Part shown: positions 9,304-18,711 of the stretch, one piece after another
Layout: each line of letters opens with the position of its first letter
Position numbering within the stretch: the first letter of the stretch is position 1
Source of the DNA: UBA946 sp031550725
GTDB lineage: Bacteria; Bacillota; Clostridia; Oscillospirales; Ruminococcaceae
Direction of reading: 5' to 3'
Assembly: GCA_031550725.1 (NCBI GenBank)
Contig: JAVBOH010000002.1
Span: 1-64,000, forward strand
Length of the DNA stretch: 64,000 nt
Position numbers and translations under genes: made by a program
The notes under the pieces: model-generated
The model's database searches: none
The model's input: the letters and a program-made list of their open reading frames with translations, nothing else
What the model was told of the DNA's origin: nothing

Positions 9304-10467
9304 CTATATCGAGAACAACACTAAATCCTCATAAAAATTCTCAATATCAGTAATATAAACGACTGTTTCAGATGTTTTTGACACTTTATCATAAATTTTA
9401 CTGTCACTCCCAAGATAGATAACGCTAATTCTATCGGCAACCCCAAGCAGTTCAAGTTCACCCAGAACAGTACTGTTATACATGGTTGCAGGAATGATTA
9501 TATGTGAATATCTGCTGTTTAAAAAAGCCTCATTGGAAGTGAGTTCAAGCAGCTCGGAGCATTCTCTTTTTTTATTTATACACTGCACCTGCTTAGTAAA
9601 ATATTCGGTTAAACCTTCAACACTGTCAATATGCTCAATGCTAATCTCACTATCCGACAGCACAGCATAATGCTTTAAACGCTTTTTTGCAAGGAAATAC
9701 GAAAGTGCTGCAAACATATCCATAACATCGTCAATTTCTTTTTTACTTTGGCAGCAGGAAATATCGGGTATAATCAAAACCTTGCTGCTTACTGGCTCTG
9801 ACAGCTCCTTAACGATATATTCATCGCCACGGCTGCTTAATTTCCAGTGAATTCTGTTCATCGAATCCCCTGCCCTGTATTCACGCAAATCAAAAACCTC
9901 AGCAGGATCATCACCATATTTCGATGATGAAAAAACATCGCTGTCCGCATCAGTATTCATACTGCTTATTATTGTGGTTTCATAAGGATAAACAACAGGA
10001 TGAACATAAATAATCTTATGAAAATTAACCTTTTTCCATATAGAAAAAACACCAATTAAATCATCAAAACGAACGCTTTTAACAGAACAGTCAATAACTC
10101 CGCAATGCTCCGCTTTTAAACTAAAAATAATGCTTTCAGAACCTTTAGCGGATACCGGTATAACCGCCATGTGCTTTTGAATTTTGTTATCCTCGGATTT
10201 GTACCTAAGTGTTACTGTGCATGCTGAAACAGGGAAAATCGACCTGTTTAACATTCTCACACGAAGTCTGACAGGTTTACCATGCTCTGTTATATTATCC
10301 TCACAATAAACCTTAACTCTTATCATAGATACGCTAATAACAAGCAATATGATTAGTATAACAGGGAAAATGAAAACAGCAATCAGCAATAAAAATGACA
10401 AATCATCCTTATACATCGGATAGAAAACTGCCGACAACAGCATCAGCAAAAAATATATAATTCTCAA
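9304..10467 (-). CDS. DUF58 domain protein
   Basis: 387 residues: two N-terminal membrane helices (about 1-20 and 22-48), a beta-rich middle, then the DUF58 signature DLREYRAGDSMNRIHWKLSSRGDEYIVKE near residues 190-225. DUF58 proteins carry a vWA-like fold and are encoded with MoxR ATPases, which are thought to remodel or activate them. It lies 28 bases after the MoxR gene and 34 before the transglutaminase gene. The function is inferred from context only. Confidence 0.85.
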   Translation of the reverse strand: MRIIYFLLMLLSAVFYPMYKDDLSFLLLIAVFIFPVILIILLVISVSMIRVKVYCEDNITEHGKPVRLRVRMLNRSIFPVSACTVTLRYKSEDNKIQKHMAVIPVSAKGSESIIFSLKAEHCGVIDCSVKSVRFDDLIGVFSIWKKVNFHKIIYVHPVVYPYETTIISSMNTDADSDVFSSSKYGDDPAEVFDLREYRAGDSMNRIHWKLSSRGDEYIVKELSEPVSSKVLIIPDISCCQSKKEIDDVMDMFAALSYFLAKKRLKHYAVLSDSEISIEHIDSVEGLTEYFTKQVQCINKKRECSELLELTSNEAFLNSRYSHIIIPATMYNSTVLGELELLGVADRISVIYLGSDSKIYDKVSKTSETVVYITDIENFYEDLVLFSI

Positions 10468-10495
10468 ATTTTATCAGCAGCCCCCAAATTAAAAT

Positions 10496-11452
10496 TTATA
10501 TCTTAGGTGCAGGAATTTTCGAACAAATTTCCCTTATAACAGTTCTTGTATCAAGTCCTGATGCCCTAGCCTTTGCGGTGAGCAAAATTCTATGCTCAAT
10601 AACATCATTCAAAATATAGCTGATATCATCAGGAATAACGTAAGTACGTCCTTTTAGCAGTGCTGTCGCCTTTGACATAGCACAAATTGCGACAGTACCA
10701 CGAGGGCTGACACCAAGCTTAATATGCTGCGAATTCCTTGTAGCAAACGCAATATCAGCGATATATTTATACACCTTATCGTCAACAAAAACGCTGTCCG
10801 AAGCATTTTGCATAACATTGATATCCCTGCCGCTGACAACAGGATGAATGTTATTAAGCGGATTTACTCCACCCTTAGATTTAAGAATTGTAATCTCGCT
10901 GTCAATATCAGGATAACCCATTGAAAGCTTGACAATAAAACGGTCAAGCTGTGACTCAGGGAGCATTTGCGTACCGACAGAGCCAATAGGATTTTGCGTT
11001 GCAATAACAATGTATGGCTTTGGCAGCACTCTTGTAATACCGTCAACTGTTACAGCACCCTCCTCCATAACCTCAAGCAGTGCACTCTGCGTTTTACTGG
11101 ATGTACGGTTAATTTCGTCCGCTAGAAACATATTGCAAACAGCCGCACCCTCTTTATATTCAAACTGGTTTGTCTGTTTATTATATACATTAAAGCCTGT
11201 AACATCGGCTGGAAGTACATCTGGAGTAAACTGCATTCTCTTGTAATTAAGTGACATTGCCTTTGAAAAAGCAAGTGCCATCGTTGTTTTTCCGACACCT
11301 GGAATGTCATCGAGGAGAATATGTCCGCCTGCTATTATAGCAAGCATTGTTTTTATAATAATATCGTCCTTGCCGATTACAGCTTTTTTAACTTCATTAA
11401 GAACTTCCTTCGCCATTGGTAAAATCTGATTGTTTAAAACCTTATCGTCCAT
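10496..11452 (-). CDS. MoxR family AAA+ ATPase
   Basis: 318 residues. Walker A is in DDIPGVGKTTMALAF (about 57-71), Walker B is NMFLADEINRTSSKTQSALLEVMEE, and sensor 1 is VIATQNP. MoxR ATPases act as chaperone-like partners of vWA/DUF58 proteins, here the next gene. The ATG at 11452 has AAAGGA only one base upstream, an unusually tight spacing; a stronger GAAAGGAG lies about 48 bases further upstream without a usable start. Initiation here deserves checking. Confidence 0.88.
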   Translation of the reverse strand: MDDKVLNNQILPMAKEVLNEVKKAVIGKDDIIIKTMLAIIAGGHILLDDIPGVGKTTMALAFSKAMSLNYKRMQFTPDVLPADVTGFNVYNKQTNQFEYKEGAAVCNMFLADEINRTSSKTQSALLEVMEEGAVTVDGITRVLPKPYIVIATQNPIGSVGTQMLPESQLDRFIVKLSMGYPDIDSEITILKSKGGVNPLNNIHPVVSGRDINVMQNASDSVFVDDKVYKYIADIAFATRNSQHIKLGVSPRGTVAICAMSKATALLKGRTYVIPDDISYILNDVIEHRILLTAKARASGLDTRTVIREICSKIPAPKI

Positions 11453-11462
11453 TCCTTTTGAT

Positions 11463-11498
11463 TATACTTTTAATATTACTTAAACGTTTAAAAGTATA
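11463..11498 (-). promoter_or_regulatory. Nested palindromes in the MoxR leader
   Basis: TATACTTTT (11463-11471) and AAAAGTATA (11490-11498) form a 9-bp inverted repeat. Inside it lies the perfect 12-base palindrome TTAAACGTTTAA (11480-11491). It lies between promoter and start codon, so it could be an operator or an mRNA hairpin that hides the upstream Shine-Dalgarno site. Confidence 0.4.
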
Positions 11499-11549
11499 TC
11501 TCCTTTCATGCGTTTGAATTGCTTTTTTGATTTAATACAGTACAATAAT

Positions 11550-11578
11550 ATCATACCATATTTTATGCAAAATTTCAA
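11550..11578 (-). promoter_or_regulatory. Promoter of the MoxR-DUF58-transglutaminase operon
   Basis: Minus strand: TTGAAA (11578-11573), 17-base spacer, TATGAT (11555-11550). The predicted leader is about 90 bases long. Confidence 0.6.
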
Positions 11579-11650
11579 ATTACAATTTGGTTATATTTTT
11601 ATCGAATATATTACAATAATTTTCATAATTTGACTTTATGATGGTTAATA

Positions 11651-11690
11651 TTGTATGGGCGCACAATGTGCGCCCACTGCTTACATACAA
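11651..11690. repeat. Nested palindrome GGGCGCACA/TGTGCGCCC
   Basis: The inner palindrome 11657-11675 repeats the arms of the leu terminator at 1993-2017. An outer pair TTGTATG (11651) / CATACAA (11684) encloses it. It lies directly after the glycosidase gene (minus strand) but lacks a T-tract there. It appears to be an interspersed palindromic element. Confidence 0.55.
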
Positions 11691-11691
11691 T

Positions 11692-14376
11692 TTATCTTAT
11701 AGCTATAAATGAGCATATACCAGCTCCATATTTATTTTGACACTCGATAAGCACAGTAATATCAGCATTTTCACCGCTAACAGCAACATCAAGTGCAGCT
11801 GCCCATTCGTGTGCAAAGTCACATACCTTCACACCATTAATATAAACCTCACCATTACCCAAAATCTGTTCAAAATGCAAAACAGGAGCATGACCGTTAA
11901 TTTCATCGGGAATATCAATACTAGTGCGGTATAACGCATATTTCCCTATTTGTTCAGTAAACTCTGGCTGTGCACCATTCTCAGTATTGACAGAAATCCA
12001 TGTGTTCATGTCGCTGTCAGCAACAATTACTTTAGGGTCAGGTTTTTCATCACTAACTTTGCTCATTCTCCAATCTGTTAAGTAAATTTCCTTTACAGTA
12101 GGTACATACTCAATTGAGCCAGTAATGTTAACCGGAATAGTCAAACGTACCTTTTCTAATCCATCCACACTCACTTTAAGCATGACATTTTTCATATCCT
12201 TATTAGGTGCTATAACAGCTATTGCAAGTCCATTAAAAAGAGTTCTTTTCGCTTTGCTGAAATTATCATGGCAATTAGGGTCACCATTGGCAGTACCAAG
12301 AATTTTACCGCCACTAATCGTGATATTCAGCTTGTTATCAGCAAAAGGAATAACTGTACCATTTTCGTCAACTGCCGATATTTTAACAGGTATTGCTGTA
12401 ATATTATCAGTAAATGCATCAAATGCAGGGGTTAAAACAATCTTTGCAAGCTGTCCTGCCGTTTTCAAAGTGCATGACTTAACTTCAGTTCCTGCATTAT
12501 AGCCAACAAGCTTTAATGCTCCTGCTTCAAATGGAGCATCCCATATATGCTGTTTATATTTATCAATCTTCTCACGGCTAACAGACTTGCCATTTATGAA
12601 CAATTCTGCTTCCTCACAGTTCGTACAGGTCATTACCTTTACAGTATCACCATCATTAAAATTCCATGAAGGAAGTATGCTGACATAAGGTTTTTCACTC
12701 CACAAAGCTTTCGAGAGATAAAAACCACCCTTTTCAAAGCCGCAGGTGTCCATCATACCAAAAAAACTTGATACACTCGGGAAAGTATGTGGTGTCGGTT
12801 CACCAAGATAATCAAAGCCTGTCCACATATAAGCACCAATGATAAATTCATTTTCATCAACGGCTTTCCATGTGTCACGAACTGTATTTCCCCAGTCAGA
12901 TGGGTCACTGTCATAGCAGGAAAACCTATGCAAGTCATTGTCAGTAACAGTGCATCCACGAGTTTGAAACGCTGATGTAGTTTCTGTTGCAATAGCTGCA
13001 ACATCAGGATATTTCTCATGAAAACGCTTGTAATCATTAGCCTGATAATTTATTCCTGCCATATCAAGGCATGACGAAACGCCGCTTTCCTCGAGTATAC
13101 CACCATGCATAGCACCAGTGATAAAACGTGTATTATCAAGCTTACGTATTTCTTTTAGCATACGCAAAGCCATGTTTCTGCCCTGCGATGTTGATTGCAA
13201 AGGCTCCTCATTAAATATCGAATAGAACACAACAGACGGGTGATTGCGGTCACGCTTAACCATAGTTTTAAGCTGTTCAAGGCACTCATCCGAAGTTTCA
13301 AAGTTACGGTTTTCATCCATCAAAAGCATTCCAAGCTTGTCACAAGCCTTAACAAGACCATCTGCTGCCATACCATGTGAACTGCGGTAGGAATTACAGC
13401 CCATTGCTTTTAATCGTGAGATCTTATACTCCCAAATACTGTCAGGAATAGCAACGCCAATTCCTGCAAAATCCTGATGATTGCAAGTTCCCTTGATTTT
13501 TATTTTTTTACCATTTAGATAAAACAACTTATCCGAGCGAATTTCTATTGTTCTAAAGCCAAAACTCGATGTAAAGCCGTCATACTTAACATCATCAACA
13601 TAAATTTCAGTGACAAGTTTATATAAAGTTGGCGTCTTTATATCCCAAATTAGCGGCTCTTTTATAATAGCTGACTGCTCATTGAAGTCTGCCACAACAT
13701 TATCAAGATAGTCAAGGATTTTCTTCTTTACAACAACATTTTTCCCTGCAACATCACCCGAAATTGCACCAGTTACATTAACCGTCCAATCAGTTTCACT
13801 TGTTTTTATGCAGTTTATGTATGGTTCTTCAATGAAATGAATTGGAGGAAGAACATTAAGCCAGACATTACGGTAAATCCCTTGTCCCTCATACCACCAA
13901 CCCTCAAATGCCTCGCCATTTATATAAACTGCCAGAATATTAGGCACATCAAAAAAACATCTGTCGGTGATATCAACAGAAAAGCTGTTATATCCTGAAA
14001 AGTTACGCTTTATAATCGAGCCATTGAAATATATGGTGCTTTCCGTAGCAATACCCTCAAATTCAAGCACGATTTTATTACCCTGATGAGCTTTATCAAT
14101 GAAAAAGCTTTTACGATACCATGCATTATTTTTTGGACGATAACCCCAGTCAGCAGCACCGTTTTTGTCAACATCCTGTTCAATCATATAATCATGCGGA
14201 ACATTAAGTATTTTCCATTCTCTTGCATTATATGATGATGCAGGTGGACCTTTTTTCGCTCCTGCTTTTGCACCATTATAAATGTCGTTATGAGTTATTA
14301 ACTCTGTTTTTTCAATATCACCAAGCAAAAATGACCATTCATAATTCATGGAAAGTCTAATTCTTTCATTTACCAT
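11692..14376 (-). CDS. Glycoside hydrolase family 2 (beta-galactosidase-like)
   Basis: 894 residues, no signal peptide, so probably cytoplasmic. Order: N-terminal sugar-binding domain (about 1-170), immunoglobulin-like domain, TIM barrel with acid/base Glu in SIFNEEP (about 387) and probable nucleophile Glu in AIATETTSAF (about 463), then a DUF4982-like domain and additional C-terminal beta domains. GH2 members cleave beta-galactosides, glucuronides or mannosides; beta-galactosidase-like activity is the default guess. No sugar transporter or regulator gene adjoins it. Two bases separate it from the upstream exporter gene. Confidence 0.85.
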   Translation of the reverse strand: MVNERIRLSMNYEWSFLLGDIEKTELITHNDIYNGAKAGAKKGPPASSYNAREWKILNVPHDYMIEQDVDKNGAADWGYRPKNNAWYRKSFFIDKAHQGNKIVLEFEGIATESTIYFNGSIIKRNFSGYNSFSVDITDRCFFDVPNILAVYINGEAFEGWWYEGQGIYRNVWLNVLPPIHFIEEPYINCIKTSETDWTVNVTGAISGDVAGKNVVVKKKILDYLDNVVADFNEQSAIIKEPLIWDIKTPTLYKLVTEIYVDDVKYDGFTSSFGFRTIEIRSDKLFYLNGKKIKIKGTCNHQDFAGIGVAIPDSIWEYKISRLKAMGCNSYRSSHGMAADGLVKACDKLGMLLMDENRNFETSDECLEQLKTMVKRDRNHPSVVFYSIFNEEPLQSTSQGRNMALRMLKEIRKLDNTRFITGAMHGGILEESGVSSCLDMAGINYQANDYKRFHEKYPDVAAIATETTSAFQTRGCTVTDNDLHRFSCYDSDPSDWGNTVRDTWKAVDENEFIIGAYMWTGFDYLGEPTPHTFPSVSSFFGMMDTCGFEKGGFYLSKALWSEKPYVSILPSWNFNDGDTVKVMTCTNCEEAELFINGKSVSREKIDKYKQHIWDAPFEAGALKLVGYNAGTEVKSCTLKTAGQLAKIVLTPAFDAFTDNITAIPVKISAVDENGTVIPFADNKLNITISGGKILGTANGDPNCHDNFSKAKRTLFNGLAIAVIAPNKDMKNVMLKVSVDGLEKVRLTIPVNITGSIEYVPTVKEIYLTDWRMSKVSDEKPDPKVIVADSDMNTWISVNTENGAQPEFTEQIGKYALYRTSIDIPDEINGHAPVLHFEQILGNGEVYINGVKVCDFAHEWAAALDVAVSGENADITVLIECQNKYGAGICSFIAIR

Positions 14377-14377
14377 T

Positions 14378-14830
14378 TCATGTAATTCCTTTCAGTTTTT
14401 TTATCTTAAGTCGTGTAAAACGAGTTATTGATGATACAGCAAAAACTCCCATTGCAATTGCACCTGCTATTGAAATTGTATCAATAAACTGACGTAAAAA
14501 CATATCGATATCACCGTTTATGAGAACAATCATTGTGTTGTAAATATATCCCCCAGGAACAAGCGGAATTATCCCGACAACGAGATACATATTCACAGGA
14601 ACACGCAATCTCCTTGCCAAAACTTCCGAATAAAGCGATATTGTTACAGCCGCAAAAAAGCACGACAACGCTTCACTCGCACCAGTTTTTGAGATAACCA
14701 TATAAACAAGCTGACATATCACAGCACCAAATCCAGCAGCAATAATGTGCTTAAACTTTATATTAAATTGAATGCCGAAAGCAAGCGATGCCACAAAGCT
14801 TAACACGCATGGCAGAATATAATTAATCAT
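14378..14830 (-). CDS. Threonine/serine exporter, small subunit (ThrE-2 / DUF3815)
   Basis: 150 residues made of about four to five hydrophobic helices. The conserved PLVPGGYIYN segment marks the C-terminal half-domain of ThrE. The partner half is the upstream gene, 16 bases away. Together they would make the membrane exporter for threonine/serine that is a single chain in Corynebacterium. Confidence 0.82.
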   Translation of the reverse strand: MINYILPCVLSFVASLAFGIQFNIKFKHIIAAGFGAVICQLVYMVISKTGASEALSCFFAAVTISLYSEVLARRLRVPVNMYLVVGIIPLVPGGYIYNTMIVLINGDIDMFLRQFIDTISIAGAIAMGVFAVSSITRFTRLKIKKLKGIT

Positions 14831-14846
14831 GTGCAGCTCACCACCT

Positions 14847-15617
14847 TTACATCAAATTCGTAAATATAGAAATAGCCGTCGCTGCACCAACAGCCATGCC
14901 GACAGCAACAATCAAAGCCTCGGTCAAGGTATATAGACCTGCCAGAAAGTCACCTGAAATAAAGTCACGCATACAGTTTGTAAGCGTTATCCCAGGTACC
15001 ATTGTCATTGATGCACCGATGATAATTTTATCAAAATTATCGGTAATTCCAACCCTCGTACACAAAACTGCAAGAGATGCTGTCATAAATGAGCATATAA
15101 CACATTGAAAAAACGTACTTTGCCTTGTTTTAGCAACAGCTGTTTCAACAAGCATAATTAATATCGCAATTATACCTGCAATAGACGCTTCAACAAGACC
15201 TCCGCCAAAAAAAAGTGAAAATGTAAAGCCTACAACTGCATTGCTCACAAGATTTGTTATAAAGCTATATACCTTTCTGTTTTTTATCTCATCAATATGT
15301 TTCAATATAACCTTTTTATCAGGTTTTTCAGCACATATATATCGTGAAAGATTATTGATTTTATCAACCCTGTCAAGATTAGTACGCCTTGATAAAATAC
15401 GTTTTGTGCGTGTCATAGGAAAGCCGTCACCACCGTCCACTGTTATGATAAGGCTGGTCGGAATGGCAAAAACCTCGACAGACTTGCCATTTTCGGTATA
15501 TCCATATGCCGCCGCAATTCTGTATATTGTTTCCTCAACACGATATATTTCAGCACCATATTCTGTCAGCAAGCTGCCAATTGCCGTCGTCACTGTTAAT
15601 AAGTCATTGCTGTTCAT
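14847..15617 (-). CDS. Threonine/serine exporter, large subunit (ThrE / DUF1212)
   Basis: 256 residues. The cytoplasmic N-terminal part contains GAEIYRVEETIYRIAAAYG, the DUF1212 signature, and the C-terminal half has five hydrophobic helices including MVPGITLTNCMRD. It is the first gene of the split ThrE pair. Confidence 0.85.
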   Translation of the reverse strand: MNSNDLLTVTTAIGSLLTEYGAEIYRVEETIYRIAAAYGYTENGKSVEVFAIPTSLIITVDGGDGFPMTRTKRILSRRTNLDRVDKINNLSRYICAEKPDKKVILKHIDEIKNRKVYSFITNLVSNAVVGFTFSLFFGGGLVEASIAGIIAILIMLVETAVAKTRQSTFFQCVICSFMTASLAVLCTRVGITDNFDKIIIGASMTMVPGITLTNCMRDFISGDFLAGLYTLTEALIVAVGMAVGAATAISIFTNLM

Positions 15618-15642
15618 AAATATAGTCCCCCCTTGGCATCTT

Positions 15643-15677
15643 TGTAGGAGCGATGCGCCGCAGCGTTGTGTTCGCCC
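15643..15677. repeat. Degenerate palindromic element between exporter and SDR genes
   Basis: A GC-rich island beginning TTGTAGGAGCGA and ending TTCGCCC in AT-rich surroundings. The outer ends pair imperfectly. It resembles a decayed copy of the GGGCG-type palindromes seen at 821, 1993, 2600 and 11651. Confidence 0.35.
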
Positions 15678-15691
15678 ATTTAATCACATAA

Positions 15692-16426
15692 TTATATGAT
15701 AAACCCACCATCAACAGAAATAATCTGTCCTGTTATAAATGATGCTTTATCAGACGCAAGGAACAACGCAGTTTCAGCGATATCATAAGGTGTTCCGATA
15801 CGGTTCATCGGCGTGCAATCCTTTAACTCTGCAACCGCATTTTCATCAAGCATAGCGTTCATATCAGTATCAATCACACCTGGTGCAATGCAGTTCACTG
15901 TTATGCCTGACAAGCCAACTTCCTTTGCAAGAGCCTTTGTAAAGCCAATCAGTGCAGCCTTTGATGCGGAGTAGTGCACCTCACATGATGCACCGCTAAT
16001 CCCCCACATTGACGAAATATTGATAACCCTGCCATGCTTTTGATTAATCATATCTGGTAAAAAAGCCTTCGTACATAAATATGCACCTTTAATGTTTATA
16101 TTAAACATTCTGTCCCACATTTCTTCGGAAATATCGGTAAAAAGTGCCTGTTCGGCAATACCTGCGTTGTTTATGAGTACATCAGCCATGCCAAAATTTT
16201 CTTTTACAAAGCTATGCATTCTAATTACATCATCACCGTTTGAAATATCAGCTCTAAAGGCAAGTGACTTTACACCATATCCTTTAATTTCATCTAAAAG
16301 AGCCATAGCTTTTTCTTTATTTTTATTATAATTTATAAGTATATCATATCCTGATTTAGCAAAGCATATCGCTATCGCTCTGCCAATACCTCGTGATGCA
16401 CCGGTAATAACCACTGTTTTTGACAC
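15692..16426 (-). CDS. Short-chain dehydrogenase, FabG-like
   Basis: About 244 residues. The NAD(P)H site GASRGIG is near the N-terminus, NNAG is near residue 85, and the catalytic Ser-Tyr-Lys set is in NISSM...HYSASKAALIG. The C-terminal ITGQIISVDGG is typical of 3-oxoacyl-ACP reductases, but no fatty-acid genes adjoin it, so the substrate is open. I prefer GTG 16426 over ATG 16444. GAGGGA precedes the GTG by 6 bases, while a TATAAT at 16463-16458 would start the mRNA only about 6 bases before the ATG. Confidence 0.83.
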   Translation of the reverse strand: MSKTVVITGASRGIGRAIAICFAKSGYDILINYNKNKEKAMALLDEIKGYGVKSLAFRADISNGDDVIRMHSFVKENFGMADVLINNAGIAEQALFTDISEEMWDRMFNINIKGAYLCTKAFLPDMINQKHGRVINISSMWGISGASCEVHYSASKAALIGFTKALAKEVGLSGITVNCIAPGVIDTDMNAMLDENAVAELKDCTPMNRIGTPYDIAETALFLASDKASFITGQIISVDGGFII

Positions 16427-16509
16427 TAATATCCCTCGTTTCATCTATACTAATTTTATTATAACATATTTATCCGTAAAATACAGTAGTTTTTATATAT
16501 ATTTTTGTC

Positions 16510-16544
16510 ATAAAAAAACTGCCATATTATTTGTATGACAGTTT
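16510..16544 (-). terminator. Terminator of the chemoreceptor gene
   Basis: On the minus strand AAACTGTCATA pairs with TATGGCAGTTT (one U-G pair), followed by a run of T. It lies about 30 bases after the stop codon of the 16573-18534 gene. Confidence 0.75.
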
Positions 16545-16560
16545 TAATATAAGCGGTATT

Positions 16561-16580
16561 ATTCAGTACGCATTATTTAA
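16561..16580 (-). repeat. Solo terminal repeat of a MITE-like element
   Basis: Read on the minus strand it contains ATAATGCGTACTGAATAAT, matching the terminal repeats at 37159-37179, 37350-37370 and 47994-48048. The sequence TTCAGTACGCATTAT is identical to the right end of the 37159 element. No second end is visible nearby. It overlaps the last codons of the chemoreceptor gene. Confidence 0.5.
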
Positions 16581-18534
16581 TTGAAAATTGTTTTACAATA
16601 TCCAAAAGATTGTTAGCTTCATCGGAAAGCTCCTCGGATACCGAAACACCACTTCTTACAACAGATGTGGAATTTTCAATTGATGAACTAATCTGTGAAA
16701 CGTTACTGCTGATTTCATCAACAGAAGCAGTAAGCTTTTGGCTCTCATCGGTTATCTCATTAACAAGCGAAACAGTCTTGTTTACACCTTCGATAATGTT
16801 ACCAAGCGATTTATTGGTTTCTTCAGCAATAATGCTGCCCTCTTTTGATTTTGTAACGGAATTTTCAATCAAATGAGTGGTTTCCTTAGCGGCATCAGCA
16901 CTCTTTGTTGCAAGATTTCTAACTTCATCAGCAACTACTGCAAAGCCCTTACCGTGAACACCAGCTCTTGCTGCCTCAACAGATGCATTAAGAGCTAAAA
17001 TATTAGTCTGGAACGCAATATCCTCAATAACCTTGATTACCTTTGAAATGTTTGCAGATGCAAGGTTAATCTCATTAACAGCATTAACCATCTTATTCAT
17101 GTTTTCAAGTCCATGCTTTGCTTCATCAGCAATAGAATTTGTTACCTTGTTAGCTTCGAATGATGTTTGCGTGTTCTTTTCAATCTGCTCACTCATATGT
17201 GATACAGATACTGTTAAACTCTGAACTGCATTGACTTGGTCATCATTCTCACTGCTTACTGTTTCAAAGCTTGATGACATTTGTCCTGCACTTCCGCTCA
17301 CTGCATCAGATGCACTATAAATGTTTGTAACAATCTCACGAAGATTATCTTCAAGCTTTTTCAGAGAAATTCCAAGCGCATCCTGATTTGAACGAATTGG
17401 AATATCAATATTCAGATTACCCTGAGCGAGCTGTTCAGTAATATTAACCTGTTTTTCAATGCTCTCGGACATATTGTTGAAAGCTTCACCAAGCTGTAAA
17501 AGCTCGCCAACATAGCCATTAACATCATTATATTTGATTGCACCAGTCGACATCTCATTTGCAACATTAGTAATTGACTTGATTGGCTTTGTAATAATAT
17601 TGTTAACTACCATTATTATCAATGCAGCAGCAATCATAATAACCACAATTATAATCAACACCATAATAAGAACAAGCTGCCATATCAAAGCATTTACAGT
17701 ACTAACAGGAACTGCTGTATATAAAAGCCAGTCTGTGTAGCCGATTGGCTGAGCGGAAAAATACTTATTAACACCATCAGTATCAACAGCTATAACAGAA
17801 TTTCCGCCTGCTTTTGTGATGTTATACATCTTTGAAAAACTTCCGCCGTTAACATCAGTAATTACCTTGAAGTTACCATCTGAATCTGGAGCAAGATCAG
17901 CATTTGGATGAATTAAAATATCACCTGCACTGTTAACTAGGAATGCATAGCTTCCCTCTGCGACATCAGCCTCTGTAACAACTTCTTCAAGGAAGTCAAT
18001 GAAAATATCAGCTGCACCAACACCAACCACTTCGCCGCTGGAATTTTTCATTGTCTGTGCTGCTGTAATACAAAGCTTTGCAGTCTGTGTATCAACATAT
18101 GGCTCAGTTATATATGCACTTCCGCTATGTGCCATTGCACCGATATACCAAGGTCTTTTTGTCGCATTCCAGCCACCTGCATAATCAGGAACAAATCCGC
18201 TTGAGAAAAGAACCTGACCGTCAGGATATCCAACATAAACCTCAAAATACTGTGGATTAGCTTTTATCTGCTCAAGTGATGTATTTATAATAGCATCACT
18301 GGATACATCAAAATTTGATAAATCTGTTGTAAATGCGCTGATAAACATTGCCTGATCACCAAGCCAGCCCTCAATTCGTGCTGCCTCGCCTTTGGTATTG
18401 CTTTGTATTTTCTGTAAAGTCACATCCAGTGAATTATTGCCTGCGATAATTGTACAAACCGTACCTACTATCCCCATCCCAAGAAAACAAATAATTAGCA
18501 TAATCGAAAGTAACCTGCTGCTAATGCTTTTCAT
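16573..18534 (-). CDS. Methyl-accepting chemotaxis protein with dCache sensor
   Basis: 653 residues. There is an N-terminal membrane helix (about 8-30), a periplasm-facing double Cache domain (about 35-280, with WYIGAMAHSGSAYITEPYVD), a second helix rich in Ile (about 285-315), HAMP, and the cytoplasmic signalling hairpin. The highly conserved tip DIAFQTNILALNASVEAARAG lies near residue 520. dCache domains bind small ligands such as amino acids. No che genes lie in the window. The last codons overlap a repeat remnant. Confidence 0.92.
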   Translation of the reverse strand: MKSISSRLLSIMLIICFLGMGIVGTVCTIIAGNNSLDVTLQKIQSNTKGEAARIEGWLGDQAMFISAFTTDLSNFDVSSDAIINTSLEQIKANPQYFEVYVGYPDGQVLFSSGFVPDYAGGWNATKRPWYIGAMAHSGSAYITEPYVDTQTAKLCITAAQTMKNSSGEVVGVGAADIFIDFLEEVVTEADVAEGSYAFLVNSAGDILIHPNADLAPDSDGNFKVITDVNGGSFSKMYNITKAGGNSVIAVDTDGVNKYFSAQPIGYTDWLLYTAVPVSTVNALIWQLVLIMVLIIIVVIMIAAALIIMVVNNIITKPIKSITNVANEMSTGAIKYNDVNGYVGELLQLGEAFNNMSESIEKQVNITEQLAQGNLNIDIPIRSNQDALGISLKKLEDNLREIVTNIYSASDAVSGSAGQMSSSFETVSSENDDQVNAVQSLTVSVSHMSEQIEKNTQTSFEANKVTNSIADEAKHGLENMNKMVNAVNEINLASANISKVIKVIEDIAFQTNILALNASVEAARAGVHGKGFAVVADEVRNLATKSADAAKETTHLIENSVTKSKEGSIIAEETNKSLGNIIEGVNKTVSLVNEITDESQKLTASVDEISSNVSQISSSIENSTSVVRSGVSVSEELSDEANNLLDIVKQFSIK

Positions 18535-18594
18535 AAAAAGTCGCTCCTTTGTTTCAATTTGTTACCACGCTAAATTACGATTTAATTACTCATT

Positions 18595-18624
18595 ATTATA
18601 CATTATTCTTCACACAAATGTCAA
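18595..18624 (-). promoter_or_regulatory. Sigma-A-type promoter of the chemoreceptor gene
   Basis: Minus strand TTGACA (18624-18619), 18-base spacer, TATAAT (18600-18595), about 60 bases before the start codon. Confidence 0.65.
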
Positions 18625-18711
18625 TCGTTTTTTAATTTCTTAGCAATATTTCAACAATCTTATACTAAACATATAATTATTGTATGTTAAACAAAAAAAA
18701 TTGTGAAATTC

